Part shown: positions 1 through 5,696 of the stretch, one piece after another
How the letters are laid out: the number at the start of each line of letters is the position of its first letter
How positions within the stretch are numbered: position 1 is the first letter of the stretch
Assembly: GCA_050692055.1 (NCBI GenBank)
Contig: JBOGTC010000154.1
Location: 1 to 7,681, forward strand
DNA from: JBOGTC01 sp050692055
Lineage (GTDB): Bacteria; Chloroflexota; Limnocylindria; QHBO01
Reading direction: 5' to 3'
Length of the DNA stretch: 7,681 bases
Translations under genes and position numbers: made by a program
The notes under the pieces: generated by a model
The model's database searches: none
Told to the model about the DNA's origin: nothing
What the model saw: only the letters and a program-made list of their open reading frames with translations

Positions 1-261
1 CCGGTCGACGCGCTCGTGCGCGCGGCCAACGGCACGACCGCGGAGACGACGGACACCGCCCCTCCATCGGTCGTGAAGATGAAGCGCTTCGACATGGTGC
101 CCATGTTCGAGGAGGATGCGATCACCCAGATGGAGGATCTGGGTCACGCGTTCTTCGTCTTCCACAACGCGGAGACCGATGCCGTCGCGGTCCTCTATCG
201 CCGCACCGATGGCAACTACGGCCTGATCGAGCCCGTCATCGATGCCGGCGGCGGTCGCTGA
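1..261 (+). CDS. hpf: Ribosome hibernation promoting factor, C-terminal part (5' end outside window)
   Basis: The open frame enters from the left edge and ends at TGA 259-261, so only the last 86 codons are visible. From about residue 24 of the visible part the sequence matches the C-terminal domain of long-form HPF (sigma-54 modulation/S30EA C-terminal family). It reads VVKMKRFDMVPM, then EDAITQMEDLGHAFFVF, then NAETDAVAVLYRRTDGNYGLIEP, which is the family's hallmark order. In long HPF this domain dimerises and joins two 70S ribosomes into inactive 100S particles during stationary phase or starvation, while the missing N-terminal domain blocks the decoding centre. The first ~20 visible residues (rich in A, T and E) look like the flexible linker between the two domains. 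The stop lies 4 bases from the stop of the convergent small gene at 266. The family call is firm; the length and start cannot be judged. Confidence 0.92.
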   Translation, partial: PVDALVRAANGTTAETTDTAPPSVVKMKRFDMVPMFEEDAITQMEDLGHAFFVFHNAETDAVAVLYRRTDGNYGLIEPVIDAGGGR

Positions 262-265
262 GCGA

Positions 266-400
266 TCAGAAGACGATTGGCAGAACGAGCAGCGCGGCGA
301 CGACCAGGATCAGCGACACAAAGAAGACCAGCAGCGCGATCGTCAGGAGGTCGCTGCCGCCCGGCTCGGGAGCCCGTTCGGGATCTGGCGACGCGTCCAT
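266..400 (-). CDS. Small single-helix membrane protein, 44 aa, unknown function
   Basis: I do not recognise this gene. It encodes 44 residues: a charged, proline-rich N-terminus (MDASPDPERAPEPGG) followed by an unbroken hydrophobic stretch from about residue 18 to the end (LLTIALLVFFVSLILVVAAL and on to PIVF). That is one transmembrane helix with almost no tail behind it. The frame is open further upstream, but those residues are arginine-rich and antisense to nfo, so ATG 398-400 is the sensible start. This ATG overlaps the nfo ATG (399-401) in a shared CATG, so the two genes are divergent with overlapping start codons. No good Shine-Dalgarno sequence is visible. It is convergent with hpf, with 4 bases between the stops. 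The strong hydrophobic run argues for a real gene, but a chance frame cannot be excluded. Confidence 0.5.
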   Translation of the reverse strand: MDASPDPERAPEPGGSDLLTIALLVFFVSLILVVAALLVLPIVF

Positions 401-1406
401 GCGGCGCACCGTAGCACGTCGCGAGCCCCGTCGGCGCCTGGGCTGGCCGGTCGGGGCGCCGCCTGTCGGCATCCATCTGGGCGTCGCAGGCGGCCTGCCG
501 AGGGCCGCTCGGCGAGCCCGGCAGATCGGCGCCACGGCGCTGCAGATCTTCAGCGACAACCCCACGGCCTGGCGACGCCGCTCGGGGCCGTCCCCCAACG
601 TCGGCGAGTTCATCGACTACTGCGGGCGGCACGGGATCGCGCCCGTCGCCATCCATGCCAGCTACCTCATCAACCTGGCTGGGAGCGCGGAGCCGTTCGC
701 GTCGCAATCGCGCACCGGCCTCATCCACGAGATGCAGCGCGCGCCCGCGTATGGCGCCAGCCTGGTGAACACGCACATCGGCTCGCACCGGGGCGTGGGA
801 TCGGCGACCGGCATGCGGCGCATCGTCGACAACGTCGTGGCGATCCTGGCCCAGTCACCGCCCGGCGTGCGCCTGGTGCTCGAGAACTCGGCGGGCGGAG
901 GCGACAACCTCGGCTCACGCATCGAGCAGCTCGCCGCGATCCTCGAGGACGTCGCCGCAGCCGCGCCCGGCGCCGCGGGGCAGCTCGCGTTCTGCCTGGA
1001 CACCGCCCACCTGTGGGGTGCAGGCCATGACATCTCGACGCCGGACGGGGCGACCGGTGTGATCGATCGGTTCGAGGAGCTGATCGGCCTGGATCGGCTG
1101 CCGCTGGTCCATCTCAACGACTCGCGCTCCGTGCTCGGATCGCGGACGGATCGGCATGAGCACGTCGGCGCGGGAAGGATCGGCTCGGCGGGGCTCGGCG
1201 CGCTCCTGCGCGACCCGCGGCTGGCCATGGCCCGCACCGCGTTCATGATGGAGACGCCGGGAGTCGACGAGGGCTACGACGCCGTCAACCTGCGGCGCGC
1301 CTGGCTGCTGTACAACGGAACCGACACCCTGCCGGCGCTGCCGCCGAAGGCGTTCCGGCTCAACCGGTCGTCCACCCGACGCGCCCCGGCCGGCTCCAGG
1401 CGTTGA
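399..1406 (+). CDS. nfo: Deoxyribonuclease IV (endonuclease IV, AP endonuclease)
   Basis: This 335-residue protein is a zinc-dependent AP endonuclease of the TIM-barrel endonuclease IV family. It cleaves the DNA backbone 5' to abasic sites and removes blocked 3' ends in base excision repair. The trinuclear zinc ligands of the E. coli enzyme can all be matched: H86 (IHASYLINLA), H126 (NTHIGSH), E162 (LENSAGGGDNLG), D201 and H204 (CLDTAHLWGAGHDI), H238 (VHLNDSRS), D251 and H253 (GSRTDRHEHVGAGRIG), and E285 (METPG). The family start normally lies just before the VGIHLGVAGGL segment (residues 23-33). ATG 399 adds an arginine-rich lead of about 22 residues, but no ATG or GTG lies between, so I keep it. 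The C-terminal ~20 residues are a basic tail. The protein is slightly longer than the usual 280-310 residues because of these two ends. The gene is monocistronic in this window and convergent with the gene ending at 1486. Confidence 0.94.
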   Translation: MRRTVARREPRRRLGWPVGAPPVGIHLGVAGGLPRAARRARQIGATALQIFSDNPTAWRRRSGPSPNVGEFIDYCGRHGIAPVAIHASYLINLAGSAEPFASQSRTGLIHEMQRAPAYGASLVNTHIGSHRGVGSATGMRRIVDNVVAILAQSPPGVRLVLENSAGGGDNLGSRIEQLAAILEDVAAAAPGAAGQLAFCLDTAHLWGAGHDISTPDGATGVIDRFEELIGLDRLPLVHLNDSRSVLGSRTDRHEHVGAGRIGSAGLGALLRDPRLAMARTAFMMETPGVDEGYDAVNLRRAWLLYNGTDTLPALPPKAFRLNRSSTRRAPAGSRR

Positions 1407-1423
1407 GCGAATCCCCGGACGAG

Positions 1424-1456
1424 CCGATCCGGCGACCGTACTGGCCGCCGGATCGG
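1424..1456. terminator. Stem-loop between convergent genes, possible bidirectional terminator
   Basis: Arms ccgatccggcg (1424-1434) and cgccggatcgg (1446-1456) are perfect 11-bp complements around an 11-base loop. The hairpin lies in the 79-bp gap between the nfo stop (1406) and the stop of the leftward gene (1486), where a terminator serving both strands would be expected. No T-run follows on either strand, so it is not a textbook intrinsic terminator. It may instead act as an mRNA 3'-end stabiliser. Confidence 0.4.
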
Positions 1457-1485
1457 GCGGAAGGAGCGGCGTCGCTGGCGAGCGG

Positions 1486-2388
1486 CTACGGGCGGCCGGG
1501 GACGCCGGACGGAGGACCTCCATCCTCGACGTCGCCGCCGTGGGCCCACTCCGGCGGACCGGCCGGGACCCAGTCGGGCGGGCCATTGCCCTCATCGGCC
1601 TCCTGGCCGTCATCGTCGTCGCCCCCCTGGCGGGCCGGAGGAGGCAGCTCGACCCAGTCGGGCGGGCCGCTACCTGCATCGGTCAGGTCTTCATCGGCGG
1701 TGGCCTCATCCCCGTCGTTGCCGAACGGAGGTCCATCGGCGAAGAAGGGGAAGCCGGCGGCAGCAAGCCGCTCGAACATCTCGAGCACCCATGGCGGAGG
1801 GCCCGGCACCCAGTCCGGCCGGCCGCTGGCCTCGCCTCCGTCGCCATTGCCGTCGCCGTCAGCGACGACGCCCGGTGCCAGGACATGGACGTTGATGCCG
1901 AGCACGAACGGGGCGGCCTCGTCGTTATCGGTCACGCCGGAGGCGCGCAGGTGAAGGTTGACCAGACCGCCATCATCGGTCTGCACCAGGCTGTAGTCGC
2001 CGGTGACATCGAAGCTGCCTGAGTCGCCGGCAGCGACGGTCAGCGGCAGACCGGTGGCGGTCGGATCGCCGGCCTCTGGCGACGTTCCGCCGATCCGCGG
2101 CGTGGCGTGGCTGAGGGCGATGTCCTCGATGGTGGCACCGGCGACGCTCGCCGCGTCGTTGGCGACCCCGACCGTGATGCTGTAGGTGCCGGTATCGGCT
2201 GCATCGCTGCAGGTGAAGTCGCTGTCGAAGGTGAGGGTGACGCCATCGGTCACGAGCTCGGTCGTCGGCTCCCCCGCGACGCAGGTCGGCGACTCGGACT
2301 GTGCGAGCGCGGGCATGGCAAGCGCGAGGGCCAGGAGGCCCGCGGCGGCGACCCCGGCGAGAGGGCTGCGAATGGCTACGGCGGTCAT
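1486..2388 (-). CDS. Secreted protein with PDWV repeats, unknown function
   Basis: This 300-residue protein has a clear Sec signal peptide: a short basic start, a hydrophobic core at about residues 10-26, and a PALA site that predicts cleavage after A29. Residues 33-172 form a beta-rich, Thr/Ser/Asp-rich domain with only two cysteines (C36, C60), which could form a disulfide. It looks like an immunoglobulin-type or similar adhesion fold; that is a guess from composition. From about residue 173 the chain is low-complexity and acidic, with PDWV at 191-194, 243-246 and 271-274, each inside a G-x-PDWV context followed by proline pairs. There is no C-terminal membrane helix or sortase signal, so it is probably released. 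The frame continues upstream of 2388, but the signal peptide fixes ATG 2386-2388. A leftward ECF-type promoter (2432-2457) lies upstream, predicting co-control with the sigma factor across the gap. It could be a matrix or adhesion protein, or a ligand for the membrane protein at 3066-3740. Confidence 0.82.
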   Translation of the reverse strand: MTAVAIRSPLAGVAAAGLLALALAMPALAQSESPTCVAGEPTTELVTDGVTLTFDSDFTCSDAADTGTYSITVGVANDAASVAGATIEDIALSHATPRIGGTSPEAGDPTATGLPLTVAAGDSGSFDVTGDYSLVQTDDGGLVNLHLRASGVTDNDEAAPFVLGINVHVLAPGVVADGDGNGDGGEASGRPDWVPGPPPWVLEMFERLAAAGFPFFADGPPFGNDGDEATADEDLTDAGSGPPDWVELPPPARQGGDDDDGQEADEGNGPPDWVPAGPPEWAHGGDVEDGGPPSGVPGRP

Positions 2389-2431
2389 GTCGGGTCTGTC
2401 GTCCCCTGCTGCGAAGCGTGTCACAAAGTCC

Positions 2432-2457
2432 AACGAGGAGGCACGCCGGAGGTTACG
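2432..2457 (-). promoter_or_regulatory. Predicted ECF sigma promoter for the secreted-protein gene
   Basis: Read on the minus strand, CGTAAC (2457-2452) is followed by exactly 16 bases and then CGTT (2435-2432). An AAC-containing -35 box, a 16-17 base spacer and a CGT-type -10 box are typical of ECF sigma promoters (compare TGTAAC/CGAC or TGAAAC/CGTC in Bacillus). Transcription would begin near 2425, giving a leader of roughly 37 bases before ATG 2388. The same two boxes with the same spacing occur on the other strand, pointing at the sigma gene. Confidence 0.6.
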
Positions 2458-2470
2458 CGACCAGGACGAA

Positions 2471-2496
2471 CGTAACCTTTGCACCCGGGACCCGTT
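2471..2496 (+). promoter_or_regulatory. Predicted autoregulatory ECF sigma promoter for the sigma/anti-sigma operon
   Basis: CGTAAC (2471-2476), 16 bases, then CGTT (2493-2496), identical in boxes and spacing to the opposite-strand promoter. Transcription would begin near 2503, about 20 bases before ATG 2524, leaving room for the GGTGAGG ribosome-binding sequence at 2514-2520. Because CGTAACCT is inverted at 2450-2457 and 2471-2478 (8-bp arms, 13-base gap), the pair also forms a dyad. I read this as two back-to-back promoters, but a dimeric regulator site is an alternative. Confidence 0.6.
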
Positions 2497-2523
2497 GTAC
2501 GAGTGTCACCAGCGGTGAGGTGC

Positions 2524-3069
2524 ATGGATGACCAGGCAGAGCTCGGGCGCCTCGTGGACGCGGCCCGCGGTCGCGACCGCGATGCCGTGGCCTGCCTGTT
2601 TGACCGCTACTACGACTCCGTCTACCGCTACGCCTACGCTCGCCTGGGGAACGTCACCGATGCCGAAGACGCCGCAGCCGACACCTTCGACAGCCTCATC
2701 CGCGCGCTTCCACGCTTTCGCTGGCGCGGCGTGCCGTTCGAGGCGTGGCTCTTTCGTATCGCGATGTCGAAGGTCGTCAACGTTGCGCGCCACCGAACCC
2801 GGGTCCGCCCGGCGGGCGTGGAGCTTCTCACCGGGGTTCCCGACCACGAGACCGATCCGGCGCGCGTCCTCTCGCGCCTCGAGGAGAGCCGGGAGCTGGT
2901 GGCGGCGGTCGAACGCCTGCCAGCCAGCCAGCGCGACGTCGTGCTCCTGCGCTTCTTCCTCGGTCACTCGATCCGCGAGACGGCCGCCTCCCTGGGCCGG
3001 TCGGAGGGCGCCGTGAAGCAGCTCCAGCTTCGTGCCCTCGCCAGCCTGCGCAGGACATCGGACCGATGA
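2524..3069 (+). CDS. ECF-type RNA polymerase sigma factor (sigma-70 family)
   Basis: This 181-residue protein has only the two domains of an extracytoplasmic-function sigma factor. Region 2 covers about residues 22-90. It includes FDRYYDSVYRYAYARLG, the acidic DAEDAAADTF segment that contacts core polymerase, and FEAWLFRIAMSKVVNVARHR, which recognises the -10 box. A short linker follows, then region 4 at about 125-178, with LPASQRDVVLLRFFLGHSIRETAA and the helix-turn-helix ending SEGAVKQLQLRALASLR that reads the -35 box. ATG 2524 is chosen over an upstream in-frame start at 2479 because region 2 begins shortly after it, GGTGAGG precedes it by 3 bases, and the predicted transcription start lies downstream of 2479. 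Its stop overlaps the next start (ATGA, 3066-3069), so the membrane protein behind it is probably its translationally coupled anti-sigma factor. I cannot assign an ECF group number. Confidence 0.93.
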   Translation: MDDQAELGRLVDAARGRDRDAVACLFDRYYDSVYRYAYARLGNVTDAEDAAADTFDSLIRALPRFRWRGVPFEAWLFRIAMSKVVNVARHRTRVRPAGVELLTGVPDHETDPARVLSRLEESRELVAAVERLPASQRDVVLLRFFLGHSIRETAASLGRSEGAVKQLQLRALASLRRTSDR

Positions 3070-3740
3070 GGTGGCCTTGGCGCCCCCACCCGGATGGCCG
3101 GATGGCCGATGCCACCGATGCGGCCGATGCGCTCGAACGAGCGCTGCGCGGCGAACCGGTGGATCCGAGCACCGAGGCGCTGGCGGCGGTTGCGCGGTCG
3201 CTCGATGCAGCGGCGGCGGGGGCGCCGCTCTCGCCGCGCGCGGACGAGATCCGCATGTCCATGCTCCGCCGGCTCGATGATCCCAGGAAGCCGAGCGTTG
3301 GCCTCACGCCCGTGCTGCTGGCCGGCGTCGTCGCGATCGTGCTGGGCATCGGCGCCGCTGCGGCCTCGCCGGCCGTGGGCGACCTTGTCCCGGCGCCCGT
3401 TCGGTCGTTCCTGGATGGCCTGCTGGGTCAGGAGCTCGGCCCGTCGGAGCTGCCGATCCCGACGTTCCCGGACGACGCCGACGGGTCTACATCGGACGAC
3501 GACCTGGTCGATCCGCCCGCGCGCTCGCCGGAGGTGGAGGTGCCGCTCACGGCCCCGCCGGATGCCGGCCCGCCGGATCCGATGCCCACCCCACCGTCGC
3601 AGGCACCGCGGACGCCGCCGGTGGATCCCGGTCCGCCGGGCGAAGGCGGCCTTCCCGACCCGATGCCCACGCCACCGTCGCAGGCACCCCGGACGCCGCC
3701 GGTGGATCCCGGTCCGCCCGGGGATGATGGTCCGCCATAA
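3066..3740 (+). CDS. Single-pass membrane protein with proline-rich repeat tail, presumed anti-sigma factor
   Basis: This 224-residue protein starts inside the sigma gene's stop (ATGA). Its cytoplasmic part (about residues 1-78) is helical and alanine-rich, with ALERALRGEPVDPSTEALAAVARSLDA-type helices and then SPRADEIRMSMLRRL, a style common in membrane partners of ECF sigma factors. One transmembrane helix spans about residues 80-101. The outer part (102-224) becomes almost pure proline, aspartate and serine. It includes a 23-residue unit (PDPMPTPPSQAPRTPPVDPG and PPG) present twice, at residues 170-192 and 197-219. The protein has no cysteine, so it cannot be a zinc-binding (HxxxCxxC) anti-sigma of the ZAS type. 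The anti-sigma role is inferred from position, coupling and topology, not from a recognised domain. The tail resembles a stiff stalk that could reach into or through the envelope, for sensing or for binding the neighbouring secreted protein. Confidence 0.8.
   Translation: MRWPWRPHPDGRMADATDAADALERALRGEPVDPSTEALAAVARSLDAAAAGAPLSPRADEIRMSMLRRLDDPRKPSVGLTPVLLAGVVAIVLGIGAAAASPAVGDLVPAPVRSFLDGLLGQELGPSELPIPTFPDDADGSTSDDDLVDPPARSPEVEVPLTAPPDAGPPDPMPTPPSQAPRTPPVDPGPPGEGGLPDPMPTPPSQAPRTPPVDPGPPGDDGPP
3573..3722 (+). repeat. Two near-identical tandem copies of a 69-bp coding repeat (period 81 bp)
   Basis: Copies lie at 3573-3641 and 3654-3722, separated by a 12-base spacer encoding EGGL. They encode the same 23 residues without a change. 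I count six base differences out of 69, all at third codon positions and all silent. The repeat forms most of the end of the membrane protein's outer tail. Confidence 0.9.
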
Positions 3741-4037
3741 CGCGGCCAGTTCTGGCTGCCGATCGGCGCGCTCCCTGCACGATTGCGAGCCTGCTGCAAC
3801 TTACACGAGCGCGGGCGGGTTTCGCCACCCCTCAGAGGGGGCAGCTGCTGCCTATCTGCCGACACCAGCACATTGAGCCGAGGAGATCGCCCCAATGGTC
3901 TGCCAGCCCCCGGATAAGTTGCACAGCGGAGGCATTAACAAGACGAGGCCACCCCACAAGACGTGGGCTTCGCCGACACGCGGCGCGAAAGGCCCTCGGC
4001 GCATCCGACCGCCAGGGCCGGCGGCCAAGCCTCGAGC
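3741..4037. other. Gene-free stretch with several inverted repeats, possible 3' UTR or small RNA
   Basis: This stretch separates the sigma operon from the oppositely oriented XRE gene. The 9-base sequences tgcaactta (3795-3803) and taagttgca (3915-3923) are perfect complements about 110 bases apart and could close a long structure. Between them lie small hairpins: cccct-cag-agggg, then ggcag-ctg-ctgcc just after it, and ggcg-ggttt-cgcc just before. I cannot match this to a known riboswitch or RNA family. It has no tRNA T-loop. An ATG frame begins at 3895 behind an AGGAG, but its product looks non-coding. Confidence 0.4.
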
Positions 4038-4460
4038 TCAGGCTTCGCGGCGCAGGTCGTGTGAGCCGTTCGTGAAGCCCACCCCGCCGTCGCCGTCTCC
4101 GCCGGAGCGCACGCGGCGGCTGCGGACCGCGATGTAAGCCAGCATCAGCTCGCGGACATCGGTCTCGGTCAGGGCGTCATCGCCACGGAGGGCGTACTCG
4201 ACGCGGGTGGTGGGAAGCACGTGCCGGTTGTTGAGGGAGGCGAAGTAGGCCGCGCCCTCCGTCTCGTCGCGAATCTCTCGAAGGCCGCGCGCCAGCTTTG
4301 TGGCGGTGCCCAGCGACGGCATGCGGTCGCCCTTGATGAGCCGGGAAATCGTGGAGTGGTCCACCCCGGATTGCAGCGCCAGCTGGCGCTGGCTCATCTT
4401 CTTTTCCTTCAGCTGGCCGCGTAGCCAGGCGTTGAAGGAGCGCGGCGTCTGCAGCGTCAT
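4038..4460 (-). CDS. XRE-family helix-turn-helix transcriptional regulator
   Basis: This 140-residue DNA-binding protein has a Cro/C1-type helix-turn-helix at about residues 10-62. In order it reads FNAWLRGQLKEKKMSQRQLA, LQSGVDHSTISRLIKGDRMP and SLGTATKLARGL, a good match to the five-helix XRE fold with STISR as recognition helix. Residues 63-115 are a helical segment including TRVEYALRGDDALTETDVRELMLAYIAV, possibly for dimerisation. The tail is glycine- and arginine-rich. ATG 4458-4460 is preferred because AGGGA sits 5 bases upstream; longer starts at 4487 (ATG) and 4553 (TTG) lack such a site. No toxin, integrase or phage gene is adjacent, so a toxin-antitoxin or prophage role is not supported. 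A 32-bp palindrome about 125 bases upstream (4586-4617) is a candidate self-operator. It lies downstream of the mreB gene series on the same strand and could receive read-through. Confidence 0.85.
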   Translation of the reverse strand: MTLQTPRSFNAWLRGQLKEKKMSQRQLALQSGVDHSTISRLIKGDRMPSLGTATKLARGLREIRDETEGAAYFASLNNRHVLPTTRVEYALRGDDALTETDVRELMLAYIAVRSRRVRSGGDGDGGVGFTNGSHDLRREA

Positions 4461-4566
4461 CGGGATCCCTGGTTGGCTGTACGCCATCGGTACGGACGCT
4501 CCGGTGGTGCGTACGAGCAACCGCAGGATCGCAGTGGCCCGCCGGTGCCTCAATAGGAGGAAGGTA

Positions 4567-4588
4567 CCGAGCCGCTGAGAGGGCTCGG
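4567..4588. repeat. 7-bp inverted repeat next to the AT-core palindrome
   Basis: ccgagcc (4567-4573) and ggctcgg (4582-4588) are perfect complements around an 8-base loop. The right arm shares three bases (4586-4588) with the left end of the palindrome at 4586-4617, so the two hairpins compete at their edge if transcribed. It lies in the leader region of the XRE gene. Confidence 0.5.
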
Positions 4589-4617
4589 GTCGAGTATATA
4601 TGTATATACTCGACCCG
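4586..4617. promoter_or_regulatory. 32-bp near-perfect palindrome with AT core, candidate operator or 3'-end hairpin
   Basis: Arms cgggtcgagtatata (4586-4600) and its exact complement (4603-4617) flank a 2-base centre TG. It begins 3 bases after the stop of the leftward flippase-like gene (4620) and lies upstream of the leftward XRE gene. As DNA it could be the operator of the XRE repressor; each arm also contains TATACT, a good -10 box, on either strand. As RNA it would be a very strong hairpin at the end of the mreB operon transcript, but without a U-run. The AT core surrounded by GC-rich sequence is unlike anything else in the window. Confidence 0.6.
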
Positions 4618-4619
4618 GT

Positions 4620-5696
4620 TCAGCCGGTCGGTCCGCGCTCGGCCGGCTCGGACGCGGGAGCAAGTGCCGCGCTCGGGCCGTGCGCGCGGCGAACCTTGTC
4701 GCTGAAGGCGTACACGATCCCGCCGAGGATGATCACGGTGAGGATGCTGATCGCCCAGTCCGTCAGCGCCACCGCGGCACCGGAGGTGGCACCGATCCCG
4801 TAGAACGACATCAGAGCCACGATGCCCGCCTGCACGAAGCCAATGCCAGCCGGCGTCAGCGGAATCGCCGTCAGCAGCGCCCCGCCAAGGGCCACGAAGA
4901 TGGAGGCGCTGATCCCGAGGCCAACCTCGGGCAGTGCCAGCGCGCGGATGACGAAGTACAGGCGAAGTCCCTCGAGCACCCACACCATCCCGGTCAGGAC
5001 CAGGATCACGGGCAGGCTGCGCACGGTCAGCGCGCCGGTGCTCCCTTCGTGGAAGCGCTCCCACAGCTCGCCGATGCGCTCGGGCATGAAGCGCTGCAGC
5101 CGCCGGCCCCAGAACCGCAGGCTCAGGACGAGGATGACCAGGATCAGCGCGAAGACGAAGCCGGCCAGGAAGAGCGCGTCGATCTGCGGGGTCGAGCGTC
5201 CGCGGAAGCTCCAGAAGCCCGCCGCCAGTGCGAGACCGAAGATGACCACGACATCGGCGACGCGCTCGATGAAGACGGTGCCCACGGTCCGGGATCCGGA
5301 GGCGCCGTAGTTGCCCTTGAGCAGATAGGCGCGGTACAGGTCGCCGAGCTTGGCGGGCACCAGGCAGTTGACGAACCATGACAGGAACAGGATCTCCGTC
5401 GCGTCCCGGTATCGGACATGCGTGCCGGTCCTCGCCAGGACGAAGTGCCAGCGCAGGCCGCGCAGTGGGAAGGTGGTGTAGTAGGCGAGGAACGCGAGCA
5501 GCAGGAAGACCGGGTTGGCCCCGATGACGAGTCTCCAGACCTCCCCGAAGTCGACATTGAGCACCACGCGAAAAAGGAAGAACAGCAGTGCCAGCGCAAA
5601 GACGATCGAGGCGATCGTCCGCCAGTTGCCGAGGCGCCGGGCGATGGAAACATCACCGCTGGTGAAGTCGCGGTCCGGTGCCCGGTCGTCAGCCAC
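4620..5696 (-). CDS. UPF0104/lysylphosphatidylglycerol-synthase-type multi-pass membrane protein, flippase-like
   Basis: This protein of about 358 residues has a polar N-terminus (1-25) followed by seven or eight hydrophobic segments at roughly 27-45, 60-76, 103-118, 146-163, 173-194, 228-249, 262-300 and 307-332. Family marks are VNCLVPAKLGDLYRAYLL (109-126), ERVADVVVIFG (144-154) and IPLTPAGIGFVQAG (278-291). They match the conserved positions of the LPG synthase transmembrane / AglD-like family, whose members flip or modify lipids and lipid-linked sugars at the inner membrane. The catalytic C-terminal aminoacyltransferase domain of true MprF is absent, so lysyl-lipid synthesis is unlikely. 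GTG 5694-5696 is chosen because AGGAGAGG lies directly upstream; ATG codons at 5711 and 5714 are alternatives with weaker sites. The start overlaps the PHP gene stop by 8 bases, indicating coupling. The substrate is unknown. Confidence 0.87.
   Translation of the reverse strand: MADDRAPDRDFTSGDVSIARRLGNWRTIASIVFALALLFFLFRVVLNVDFGEVWRLVIGANPVFLLLAFLAYYTTFPLRGLRWHFVLARTGTHVRYRDATEILFLSWFVNCLVPAKLGDLYRAYLLKGNYGASGSRTVGTVFIERVADVVVIFGLALAAGFWSFRGRSTPQIDALFLAGFVFALILVILVLSLRFWGRRLQRFMPERIGELWERFHEGSTGALTVRSLPVILVLTGMVWVLEGLRLYFVIRALALPEVGLGISASIFVALGGALLTAIPLTPAGIGFVQAGIVALMSFYGIGATSGAAVALTDWAISILTVIILGGIVYAFSDKVRRAHGPSAALAPASEPAERGPTG

Noticed and set aside
1403..2022. Rightward frames of 160-183 residues across the secreted-protein gene
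   Set aside because: Their products are repetitive Pro/Ser/Gly strings that mirror the antisense of the GPPDWV-type tail; the leftward frame has a signal peptide and is the real gene.
2419..2425. TGTCACA, which resembles the -35 box of ECF41-type promoters
   Set aside because: No CGTC-type -10 box follows at the required distance, and the CGTAAC/CGTT pairs explain the region better.
3895..4137. Rightward frame of 80 residues with an AGGAG 7 bases before its ATG
   Set aside because: The product is mostly basic and proline residues with no fold-like pattern, and its last 100 bases run antisense through the XRE gene. I treat the ribosome-binding match as chance.
4038..4460. XRE protein as antitoxin of a toxin-antitoxin pair or phage repressor
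   Set aside because: No small toxin-like frame lies beside it and there are no phage or integrase genes in the window.
4600..4803. Rightward frame starting at the ATG in the palindrome centre, with AGGAGG near 4555-4561
   Set aside because: It runs antisense through the well-supported flippase-like gene, and the AGGAGG is far too distant (about 40 bases) from this ATG.
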